Below, piece by piece: positions 1 through 4,954 of a stretch of 5,581 nt of DNA. Positions within the stretch are counted from its first letter, which is position 1. The number at the start of each line of letters is the position of its first letter. A program made the position numbers and the translations under genes. Under the pieces are notes generated by a model, which saw nothing but the letters and a program-made list of their open reading frames with translations, made no database searches and was not told where the DNA came from. This DNA is from Thermoflexia bacterium (GTDB lineage Bacteria; Chloroflexota; Anaerolineae; B4-G1; SLSP01), in NCBI GenBank assembly GCA_030605705.1, contig JAUWHU010000164.1:1-5581 (forward strand). Reading direction: 5' to 3'.

Positions 1-239
1 TGGCTGACCCCATATTTCTTCGCCGCCGCAGTTACCCGAATGGGATTTCCTTTCAATTCAGGATCCGTCTCAACCATTACATTCACATCTTCGCTCGCCA
101 CAAGAATCCTCCCCTCTGGTGTTCTTACCGCCTGCATTATACCAGATTCTACGGCGCGGCGCAACATGGCGACGTTCACGCCGTAGCGCGTGGCGGCTTG
201 GTTGAGGGGAATATAGGTCGGCAGATTATCAGGTGACAT
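1..239 (-). CDS. Helix-turn-helix DNA-binding protein, partial (N-terminal part)
   Basis: I read this frame by hand: 79 complete codons plus two bases, open to the window edge, so the C-terminus is missing. The ATG at 239-237 is preceded by GGAGGTG at 250-244 at good spacing, which fixes the start. Residues 10-30 (YIPLNQAATRYGVNV, then MLRRAV) have the look of a MerR/excisionase-type helix-turn-helix: a hydrophobic strand, an 'AA.RYGV' turn and a recognition helix. A short wing follows (TPEGRILVASEDV, 40-52). Residues 67-79 (IRVTAAAKKYGVS) repeat the opening of that unit, so the protein probably carries two tandem HTH units. Such small proteins act as excisionases, antitoxin-like regulators or transcription factors; nothing here decides which. 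It lies 92 bases downstream of a tRNA pair and may receive read-through from it. Confidence 0.75.
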   Translation of the reverse strand, partial: MSPDNLPTYIPLNQAATRYGVNVAMLRRAVESGIMQAVRTPEGRILVASEDVNVMVETDPELKGNPIRVTAAAKKYGVS

Positions 240-269
240 GCGACACCTCCCGTACCCGTAGAAGCACAA

Positions 270-293
270 CGGCCCGACACAATGGCCGGGCCG
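270..293 (-). terminator. GC-rich hairpin after the tRNA pair, possible weak terminator
   Basis: Positions 270-276 (CGGCCCG) pair perfectly with 287-293 (CGGGCCG) around a 10-base loop. On the minus strand the hairpin is followed by TTGTGCTTCT, which is only moderately T-rich. It lies between the tRNA pair and the small HTH gene, where a terminator or attenuator would be expected. The weak T tract keeps confidence low. Confidence 0.4.
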
Positions 294-307
294 CAACATT
301 ACCAATC

Positions 308-329
308 AAGCGGCTCGGTAAGGCCGTTT
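308..329 (-). terminator. Short hairpin directly after tRNA-Met, possible processing or termination element
   Basis: Bases 308-314 (AAGCGGC) can pair with 323-329 (GCCGTTT), with one G-T pair, around an 8-base loop. On the minus strand it begins 2 bases past the CCA end of the tRNA and is followed by TTGATTGG, not a clear T tract. It may help 3' processing or partial termination. The evidence is only the pairing and the position. Confidence 0.25.
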
Positions 330-331
330 CT

Positions 332-406
332 TGGTGGCGAGAGTGAGATTTGAACTCACGACCAAGGGCTTATGAGTCCCCTGCTCTGCCACTGAGCTAC
401 CTCGCC
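332..406 (-). tRNA. tRNA with CAT anticodon (probably elongator Met; Ile2 not excluded)
   Basis: The minus strand folds as a full cloverleaf. The acceptor stem is GGCGAGG/TCTCGCC with a G-T last pair, the D arm is GCTC-AGTGGCA-GAGC, and the T arm is GTGAG-TTCAAAT-CTCAC. The discriminator is A at 335 and an encoded CCA follows at 334-332. The anticodon loop is CTCATAA with anticodon CAT at 374-372. The pair closing the loop is A31-G39, a mismatch where A-T or a Watson-Crick pair is usual. A CAT anticodon also occurs in tRNA-Ile2, where lysidine converts C34. The acceptor has G4-C69 and A5-T68 rather than the C4-G69 and C5-G68 of E. coli Ile2, which favours elongator Met without proving it. It is the second gene of a two-tRNA unit, 8 bases after tRNA-fMet. 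Confidence 0.93.
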
Positions 407-414
407 ATAAAAAA

Positions 415-486
415 TAGCGGGGGACGGATTCGAACCGCCGACCTTCGGGTTATGAGCCCGACGAGCTGCCACTGCTCCACCCCGCA
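415..486 (-). tRNA. Initiator tRNA-fMet (CAT)
   Basis: The minus strand gives a 72-base cloverleaf. The anticodon arm is TCGGG-CTCATAA-CCCGA, with the three G-C pairs next to the loop that mark initiators and anticodon CAT at 454-452. The D stem GAGC/GCTC carries the initiator-type A11-T24 pair, and the T arm is GGCGG-TTCGAAT-CCGTC. The first acceptor position is unpaired, another initiator hallmark that lets Met-tRNA be formylated and excluded from elongation. The mismatch is T1-T72 rather than the E. coli C1-A72. The discriminator is A at 415 and the next bases are TTTTTTAT, so CCA is not encoded and must be added. The D loop (AGTGGCA) is the same short sequence as in the neighbouring tRNA. 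Confidence 0.96.
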
Positions 487-498
487 TCAACGAATGTC

Positions 499-526
499 AT
501 TATACACACTCCTCAAAATTAGTCAA
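499..526 (-). promoter_or_regulatory. Strong sigma70-type promoter for the tRNA pair
   Basis: On the minus strand TTGACT (526-521) and a perfect TATAAT (504-499) are separated by 16 bases. The -10 box ends 13 bases before the first base of tRNA-fMet, so the transcript would start near 492 with a leader of only about 6 bases. This is a near-consensus promoter in the expected place. It lies entirely in the 50-base gap after the kinase operon. Confidence 0.85.
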
Positions 527-536
527 GCAAGAGAGG

Positions 537-1646
537 CTATCCTTTCGCCGGCTCCTCCCCCGCCCAGGCGGGTAGGGTGAAACTGAAGGTACTCCCTTCC
601 CCAACGGTGCTCTCCACACCCACGGTTCCACTGAGTTTCTCCACAATCAGCCGCACGATGGATAACCCCAAACCGTACCCCTGCATGTGAATCTGATCCA
701 AGCGCTCGAAGGGGGTGAACAGCCGTGCCCGCTGCTCAGAAACGATCCCCGCTCCGTTGTCCCGAACCCAGAAGCGGAGCATCCCCTCCTCCTGAGTCGC
801 TCCTAATTCTATCTTCGGTGGGTTGCCCCCGTACTTGAGGGCATTGCTGAGGTAGTTCACCCACACCTCTTCGATCCACGGGGCATATCCCAGCGCCTGC
901 GGCCACATCGGGGGCGTCGTGATCTCGGCTTGTCGCTCGCGTATCATGGCCGCCATACGGTTCTGAGCCTCGCGCACGATGTCCGCCATCTCCAGAGGCT
1001 GTGGTTTGATCGAGATTTTACGCACCTGGCCCAGGAGCAATAATTCATCCACGATATTACTCATCTTGGTTACATTTTTCACAATGGAGCGCAAACATTT
1101 ATCCCGTTCTTCTTTCCCCAACCGGTCGCCATAGCTCTGGATCACTCCGGCAAACCCCATGACCAACCCCAGTGGGTTCTGGAGATCGTGGGCCACCACA
1201 TGCGAAAAAGCGTCCAGTTCCTCGTTGCGATCACGGAGCTCGGCATTGAGACGGCGCAATTCCATCATATCGCCGAACCTGGCCCTGGCGATGATGATCG
1301 CCCGCTCCACCTCGGAGCGATTGGGCGGCTTCACCAGGTAAGCGCCCACACCGACCTCGCCGGCGAGCCGGACAAGTTGTTCCGAGTCGTAAGCAGTCAG
1401 CATCACCACCGGCGTCGGGCACCGTTCATGGATTAAGCGGGTCGCTTCAACCCCATCCATGTTGGGCATACTCAAATCCATCAGCACCACATCGGGTCGG
1501 AGAGCGCAAGTCATTTTCACCGCTTCCTCTCCATCCGCGGCCTCTCCCAGCACCTCGTGCCCCATGCTCTCCAGCAGCCCGCGCACCACGATGCTCACGA
1601 GGTAATCATCCTCCGCGATCAAGACACGCAATATCTCCGGTGTCAT
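537..1646 (-). CDS. Receiver-led histidine kinase (REC-HisKA-HATPase)
   Basis: A 369-residue soluble protein with no signal peptide or membrane segment. Residues 5-125 are a receiver domain: acidic pocket E12-D13-D14, phosphoacceptor Asp57 (VVLMDLSMP), Thr84 and Lys106 (YLVKPP). A helical linker (130-145, MELRRLNAELRDRNEELD) leads to a HisKA domain with His153 in FSHVVAHDLQNPLG. The HATPase domain follows: N box around N264/N268 (NYLSNALKY), G1 DNGAG 296-300, F box LFTPFERL 309-316, G2 GYGLGLSIV 323-331. All catalytic residues are present, so it should both accept phosphate at Asp57 and autophosphorylate at His153. The receiver resembles ANTAR-family regulators (MLTAYDSEQLV, then GAYLVKP). 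It starts 17 bases after the upstream kinase gene, with purine-rich AAGGGAG at 1657-1651 before the ATG, so translation is probably coordinated. It ends in TAG with no clear terminator. Its downstream target is not in the window. Confidence 0.95.
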   Translation of the reverse strand: MTPEILRVLIAEDDYLVSIVVRGLLESMGHEVLGEAADGEEAVKMTCALRPDVVLMDLSMPNMDGVEATRLIHERCPTPVVMLTAYDSEQLVRLAGEVGVGAYLVKPPNRSEVERAIIIARARFGDMMELRRLNAELRDRNEELDAFSHVVAHDLQNPLGLVMGFAGVIQSYGDRLGKEERDKCLRSIVKNVTKMSNIVDELLLLGQVRKISIKPQPLEMADIVREAQNRMAAMIRERQAEITTPPMWPQALGYAPWIEEVWVNYLSNALKYGGNPPKIELGATQEEGMLRFWVRDNGAGIVSEQRARLFTPFERLDQIHMQGYGLGLSIVRLIVEKLSGTVGVESTVGEGSTFSFTLPAWAGEEPAKG

Positions 1647-1663
1647 CTCTCTCCCTTAATTAC

Positions 1664-3787
1664 TTAGTTACCGACTTCATTGGGGAACTCTATCACAACC
1701 ACTGCGCCGTGCTCATTATAGAGCGAAATTCGCCCGTGCAGGTTCCGGGCAACAAGGTTGCGGACCAATCCGAATCCTACGTTGTAATGTTCCAATTGCA
1801 GCACCTCCACGGGAAAACCAGGACCTTCATCACAAAGCATCAGGCGGATGCGATCGCCTTCCTCAGTGACGGACACCCGAATCGCGATGCTCTCCCGCCC
1901 TGGCAGCGCGTGCCGGAGGGTGTTCATCACCAGCTCGTTGATCACCAGGGTCAAGTTATGAGCCTGATTGGCGGTGACTCGCACCGGAGACGGAAGGACA
2001 CGCACAGAGACGGACTTGTCGGAAGGCAACGTCCGCAAAGCGGAATTGATGATCTGAGAAGCCAGGTCAGAGAGAAGCAAGGGTGACCACTCGGTCTCCG
2101 AAAGCAGATTATGCACCGTCGCCAGTCCCTCCAACCTACCGGTCAAATCCTCAAGCACCGTCTCGAAGGTGGCGTGATCCTCCATACCCTTCACACGTTG
2201 CCGCTCGGTATACAGCAGGCCGATAATGGCCATCAGATTATTCTTCACGCGGTGATTCACCTCCCGGAGCAGGAGGGTCTTGGTTTCAGCATCCTGCCGG
2301 GCCTGTTCGTACAATTGCACATTCTCAACAACAATGGCAATGACCGCGGCCAGCGATTCAAGCAACGTCACGTCAGAGGACTCAAAGCGGTCCGGCTCCA
2401 GCGACACTACCTGAAGCACGCCCGTGACCTCTTGCTTGATCTTCAAAGGAACGCTGAGCACGGAACGGGGAAACATACCGGTGGACTCCGCCACCTTCGT
2501 GAAGTGTCGCGAATCGCCGAACGCATCGGGGATGAGCAAGCTTTCACCATGTCCTGCCACCCACCCCACAAAGCCCTGCTCCTGGCCAAGACGCCAGCCC
2601 TCCACCGCAGAGGCCTGGGGGCCACTCGCCTGCTTGCAGACCATCTCCTGAGTCGTCCGATCCAGGAGCCAGATAGAGGCAGATGTCCCGCCCATAAGCC
2701 GTTGCACACCGGCCAGGATAGTTTCCAGCAGGGGAACCAGATCAAGGGTAGAGATCAGGGCGCGACTGACCTCGTTGAGCAGACGCATATCGCGGTTGCG
2801 ACGCACCAGGCGCTCCTCTATCTTCGTGCGCCTGGCGATCTCCTGCTGCGCCTCATCGAAGAGCCGTGCGTTCTGAATCGCTACAGCTAATTGATCGGCC
2901 ATCGTCTGCAAAGTCGCCACGTCCCCCTCGGCGAAAGCGTTCTGTTCCGTGCTTTGAACCGTCAAAACCCCGATGCACCGCCCACGGCTGATCAAGGGCA
3001 GCGCCAGTTCCGAGCGCGTCTCCGGTAGATATGGGTTACTGAAGTGCATCTCGTCACGGCGCACATCGCGGGCGATACGCGCCATCGAATTGGCCACGGC
3101 CCAGCCCACCATAGAATCTCCAGCCACCGCCAGGCGATGCCCGGCGCGAAGCATCTGCTCACCGGCTACGCCGCTGCCGGCCTGCAAAACTGCGTACTTG
3201 CCCGTTTCATCCACGAGGAAAATGCCGACGTAGTAAAAATCAAAGCTCTCTTTGATCCGATTTACCGTCTGGAATAGCAGGAGCTGCGGGTCAAGGATAC
3301 GGACGACCGATTTAGCCACCTCCACAGCGGTTTGTAGCTGAATATTACGATGATGTAACACCTCCGAGACACGCCGGTAATCTGTCTCTGCGGCCCGGTG
3401 TTCCGTGACATCTATCAAGGTGACGACCACCTGCTGCACGCCTCCTGAATCCCGCCAGAACTCAATGTCTTTCACTGTGCCATCCTTGCAGGTGACTCGC
3501 GATTCATCGCGGCCCGGGTCAAGGCCCATGTCCCTCCGTCGCCAAGAGTCGCTGCAGCACTGCCGGTAACTGGGTTCAGGATAAGCCCGCCTGAGCCAGT
3601 CATCCACCGTGGGGACATCCGCCAAAGTGTAGCCGGTGATCCGCGTGAACGCAGAGTTGGCGTACACAAGCTCTCCGGTTTCTCCTATCAACACGACGCC
3701 ATAAGCCGCGCGCTTCAGGATGGAACAGAGCATCTCACGGTACTCTGGCTCTGTCGCTGCAAGTTGCCGGCAGGCATCGCTCTTCAT
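1664..3787 (-). CDS. Soluble sensor histidine kinase (PAS-GAF-GAF-HisKA_2-HATPase)
   Basis: Read from ATG 3787 this is 707 residues with no membrane segment, so it senses a cytoplasmic signal. In order: a PAS domain (about 14-128, with GVVLIGETGELVYANSAF and a closing VTLIDVTEH); a GAF domain (about 150-310, ending LAVAIQNARLF); a helical linker (about 310-343); a second GAF domain (about 335-495, ending AIVVENVQLYEQA). A HisKA_2 dimerisation/phosphoacceptor domain follows with His512 in LREVNHRVKNNLMAI. The HATPase has an N box around N617/N622 (INELVMNTLRHAL), G1 DEGPG 653-657 and G2 GFGLV 671-675. HisKA_2 kinases, such as PdtaS, commonly phosphorylate ANTAR-type receivers; the next gene starts with such a receiver 17 bases on. 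The ligands of the GAF and PAS domains cannot be told from sequence. A GTG at 3808 in the same frame would add 7 residues but lacks a ribosome binding site. Confidence 0.95.
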   Translation of the reverse strand: MKSDACRQLAATEPEYREMLCSILKRAAYGVVLIGETGELVYANSAFTRITGYTLADVPTVDDWLRRAYPEPSYRQCCSDSWRRRDMGLDPGRDESRVTCKDGTVKDIEFWRDSGGVQQVVVTLIDVTEHRAAETDYRRVSEVLHHRNIQLQTAVEVAKSVVRILDPQLLLFQTVNRIKESFDFYYVGIFLVDETGKYAVLQAGSGVAGEQMLRAGHRLAVAGDSMVGWAVANSMARIARDVRRDEMHFSNPYLPETRSELALPLISRGRCIGVLTVQSTEQNAFAEGDVATLQTMADQLAVAIQNARLFDEAQQEIARRTKIEERLVRRNRDMRLLNEVSRALISTLDLVPLLETILAGVQRLMGGTSASIWLLDRTTQEMVCKQASGPQASAVEGWRLGQEQGFVGWVAGHGESLLIPDAFGDSRHFTKVAESTGMFPRSVLSVPLKIKQEVTGVLQVVSLEPDRFESSDVTLLESLAAVIAIVVENVQLYEQARQDAETKTLLLREVNHRVKNNLMAIIGLLYTERQRVKGMEDHATFETVLEDLTGRLEGLATVHNLLSETEWSPLLLSDLASQIINSALRTLPSDKSVSVRVLPSPVRVTANQAHNLTLVINELVMNTLRHALPGRESIAIRVSVTEEGDRIRLMLCDEGPGFPVEVLQLEHYNVGFGLVRNLVARNLHGRISLYNEHGAVVVIEFPNEVGN

Positions 3788-3792
3788 TACAT

Positions 3793-3801
3793 CTCCCCTC
3801 C
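3793..3801 (-). promoter_or_regulatory. Ribosome binding site that fixes the kinase start
   Basis: GGAGGGGAG on the minus strand (3801-3793) lies 5 bases before ATG 3787-3785. It is a strong Shine-Dalgarno sequence at working distance. The alternative upstream GTG (3808-3806) has no such sequence before it, and this site would fall inside its coding region. Confidence 0.8.
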
Positions 3802-3805
3802 ATCG

Positions 3806-3819
3806 CACAGCGTACTGTG
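3806..3819 (-). other. Small perfect hairpin in the kinase mRNA leader
   Basis: CACAG (3806-3810) pairs perfectly with CTGTG (3815-3819) around a 4-base loop, TACG on the minus strand. It sits 4 bases upstream of the Shine-Dalgarno sequence and encloses the alternative GTG. It may keep the ribosome binding site open or hide the GTG. The role is inferred and the stem is only 5 pairs. Confidence 0.35.
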
Positions 3820-3874
3820 GTCAGAAACGCCCTACGCGATTTGAAGTCACGGCTACTAACTCTCTGCACACTTC

Positions 3875-3902
3875 ATTATACTGCTCTCGGCCAAAATTGA
3901 AA
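3875..3902 (-). promoter_or_regulatory. Candidate promoter for the kinase operon
   Basis: A perfect TATAAT lies at 3880-3875 on the minus strand. Sixteen bases upstream is TTTCAA (3902-3897), a poor -35 match. A start near 3868 would give a leader of about 80 bases before ATG 3787. The weak -35 suggests low basal activity or activator dependence, which fits the inverted repeat directly upstream at 3903-3922. Confidence 0.5.
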
Positions 3903-3922
3903 CTCCCCAATGAACTGGGGGG
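3903..3922. repeat. Inverted repeat beside the kinase -35 region
   Basis: CTCCCCA (3903-3909) pairs with TGGGGGG (3916-3922), seven pairs with one G-T, around a 6-base loop. On the plus strand it is followed by CGTTTGTTGTTC, so it has some terminator character, yet no plus-strand gene ends here. It abuts the candidate -35 box of the kinase promoter, so an operator is the alternative reading. Confidence 0.45.
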
Positions 3923-4040
3923 CGTTTGTTGTTCAATTCTACTCCCCACGGCTCGCAGCCCCCGAGACGGGGACTATGAGCGTTTTGTGCCGAGAACTCT
4001 CTAGTGAAACGCACCCCTGAGCTGGTTGCGGTCTGACAGC

Positions 4041-4069
4041 TTGGCGGCTTGGTGTCTCTGTGGTAAAAT
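4041..4069 (+). promoter_or_regulatory. Plus-strand sigma70-type promoter with extended -10
   Basis: TTGGCG (4041-4046) and TAAAAT (4064-4069) are separated by the optimal 17 bases. TG at 4061-4062, one base before the -10 box, makes an extended -10. The start would lie near 4076, giving a leader of roughly 228 bases before ATG 4305 that contains all of the repeats described below. Confidence 0.6.
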
Positions 4070-4113
4070 GTTTCAGAGTGATCGGGTTGGAATTACCCAC
4101 AAGGGCAGGCTAC

Positions 4114-4137
4114 AATTTCGCCCATTTGCCATTTCGC
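4114..4137 (+). repeat. CATTTGC-type repeat, left block
   Basis: Three degenerate units follow one another: AATTTCGC (4114-4121), C + CATTTGC (4122-4129) and CATTTCGC (4130-4137). They match the longer array at 4226-4293 in unit and orientation, so the two blocks were probably one array before the segment between them arrived. Confidence 0.6.
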
Positions 4138-4139
4138 TC

Positions 4140-4157
4140 ATGGTAACTATGGTAACT
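4140..4157 (+). repeat. Nine-base tandem duplication
   Basis: ATGGTAACT occurs twice without a gap (4140-4148, 4149-4157). The next nine bases, GTAGTAACG, look like a diverged third copy that merges into the first palindrome. Confidence 0.7.
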
Positions 4158-4210
4158 GTAGTAACGACTTTAGTCGTTCAGAGCGACAGAGCGACTGAAG
4201 TCGCTACTAC
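4158..4210. repeat. REP-like palindrome pair with GTAG heads (BIME-like)
   Basis: The 53-base element is two hairpins in opposite orientation. The left is GTAG-T-AACGACT-TT-AGTCGTT (4158-4178). The right, read on the minus strand from 4210 to 4190, is GTAG-T-AGCGACT-TC-AGTCGCT. Each hairpin has a perfect 7-pair stem and 2-base loop. The units differ at a stem pair (A-T at 4164/4177, G-C at 4191/4204), so pairing is kept within each hairpin. The linker holds AGAGCGAC twice in tandem (4180-4187, 4188-4195), the second copy running into the right hairpin. The 19-base outer arms can also pair with each other with one mismatch and one G-T. A conserved GTAG 5' of an imperfect palindrome is the signature of REP sequences mobilised by Y1 RAYT (TnpA-REP) transposases. 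No transposase is in the window, so the REP assignment is by form. Confidence 0.7.
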
Positions 4211-4225
4211 GATGCTCACCTTTGT

Positions 4226-4293
4226 CATTTGCTCATTTGCAATTTGCCCATTTGCCATTCGCCATCTGCCATTTGCACATTCTCTTCATTTGC
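4226..4293 (+). repeat. CATTTGC heptad array
   Basis: Five exact CATTTGC units (4226, 4234, 4249, 4270 and 4287) alternate with variants AATTTGC (4241), CATTCGC (4256) and CATCTGC (4263). There are occasional extra bases and one unrelated stretch, ACATTCTCTT (4277-4286). The array ends 2 bases before the Shine-Dalgarno sequence of the downstream gene, so it would be transcribed in that leader. It is low-complexity, non-coding and probably changes by slippage. Confidence 0.75.
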
Positions 4294-4304
4294 TCAGGAG
4301 AACA

Positions 4305-4940
4305 ATGGTTCATTTTTACCCTTCCTTTCAAACACTGGAACTGGCCGACCAAATCTTAGACACCATCGGCCAGCGGGTTACCGGCTACCAGGGACGCATC
4401 GGCACCGCCTGGTATTGGCGGCTGTCCGGCGGTATCCTGGTCACCTTTGTCCTGGACTACACCGCGACCGAGCAACGCTGGAATGTGCTGCGGGCTAAGG
4501 CCACCTCACCGAGCGTGGGCCTCTTCAACGCCGCCGATTTCCCCTTCGTCGCCTACGGGACACTGGCCTCTTCCCCGCCCTTCATCCACGACCTGGATGG
4601 AGATGCCGAGTGGTCCAACCGCCTCTACTTTCAGATGGGGCATCTCATCGAGGATGCCGCCCGCTGGCTGGAGATGCTCCAGGCCGCGCTTATCGCCCCC
4701 CAGATTCTCCCGCCCGCCTCTTTCCCAGAGCTGAACCCTCTGGAACGAGCGCTGGTCGCCTACGCCCGCGACGAACTGAACGGTTACTTCCGCTTGAGCA
4801 AGCTCGCCCCGGCGTTCAAAGAGCGCATCTCGCGGCGGGGACTCTCGCGTCTGGCACAGAGATGGGAGGACGTGGGCCTGCTCACCGAGCGACCTCGCCG
4901 CGTCACCATCGCCCTGCGCGTGCTGGTGAACCAAACGTAG
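4305..4940 (+). CDS. Unrecognised 211-residue protein, possible winged-helix C-terminus
   Basis: The ATG at 4305 follows AGGAG (4296-4300) by 4 bases and sits where repeat sequence ends and codon-like sequence begins. The same frame is open back to 4026, but that part translates the heptad repeats and has no ribosome binding site, so I rejected it. I do not recognise the family. Residues 1-60 look like an alpha/beta domain (hydrophobic LELADQILDTI at 11-21 and GGILVTFVLDY at 42-52). Residues 105-133 are helical (YFQMGHLIEDAARWLEMLQ). Residues 144-205 (NPLERALVAYARDELNGYF, then GLSRLAQRWEDVGLL and RPRRVTIALRVL) have the helix-helix-helix-strand pattern and basic wing of a winged helix-turn-helix. 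No cysteine cluster, signal peptide or membrane segment is visible. It precedes a methyltransferase gene by 14 bases, so the two are probably co-transcribed. Confidence 0.8.
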   Translation: MVHFYPSFQTLELADQILDTIGQRVTGYQGRIGTAWYWRLSGGILVTFVLDYTATEQRWNVLRAKATSPSVGLFNAADFPFVAYGTLASSPPFIHDLDGDAEWSNRLYFQMGHLIEDAARWLEMLQAALIAPQILPPASFPELNPLERALVAYARDELNGYFRLSKLAPAFKERISRRGLSRLAQRWEDVGLLTERPRRVTIALRVLVNQT

Positions 4941-4954
4941 GGATCGCTCCCACC

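Larger units (their letters stand above)
3788..4304. other. Divergent 517-base intergenic region
   Basis: No credible gene lies here. The reading frame that stays open from 4026 into the downstream gene is made of low-complexity repeats before 4305 and lacks a ribosome binding site at its first ATG. From left to right the region holds the kinase leader and candidate promoter, a C/G-rich inverted repeat (3903-3922), a short perfect hairpin CCCCG-AGA-CGGGG (3960-3972) and a wider inverted repeat GCGTTT/AAACGC (3980-3985 with 4007-4012). Then come a plus-strand promoter (4041-4069), CATTTGC-type repeats, a 9-base tandem repeat, the paired palindromes and a second CATTTGC block. Confidence 0.7.

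Noticed and set aside
559..572. Perfect inverted repeat CCCGCC-CA-GGCGGG near the kinase 3' end
   Set aside because: It is inside the coding region, has a 2-base loop and no T tract, so I do not call it a terminator.
350..580. Plus-strand 76-codon frame containing GGRIRTADLRVMSPTSC
   Set aside because: It is the antisense translation of the two tRNAs. Proteins of this kind are a well-known mis-annotation over CAT tRNA genes, and there is no ribosome binding site.
1640..2086. 148-codon plus-strand frame opposite the kinase 3' end
   Set aside because: It spans the antisense of the kinase ATPase domain and the operon junction, with no domain or ribosome binding site.
2111..2890. 259-codon plus-strand frame opposite the kinase gene
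   Set aside because: It lies wholly opposite GAF and linker coding sequence, its translation has no recognisable domain, and such frames arise by chance in GC-rich genes.
4114..4293. Possible CRISPR array from spaced repeats
   Set aside because: The repeat units are 7 bases with almost no spacers and degenerate copies. There are no 25-40-base repeats with unique spacers.
4026..4304. In-frame 93-codon extension of the 211-residue protein
   Set aside because: It translates the promoter, palindromes and heptad repeats, giving low-complexity runs. The Shine-Dalgarno sequence sits before ATG 4305.
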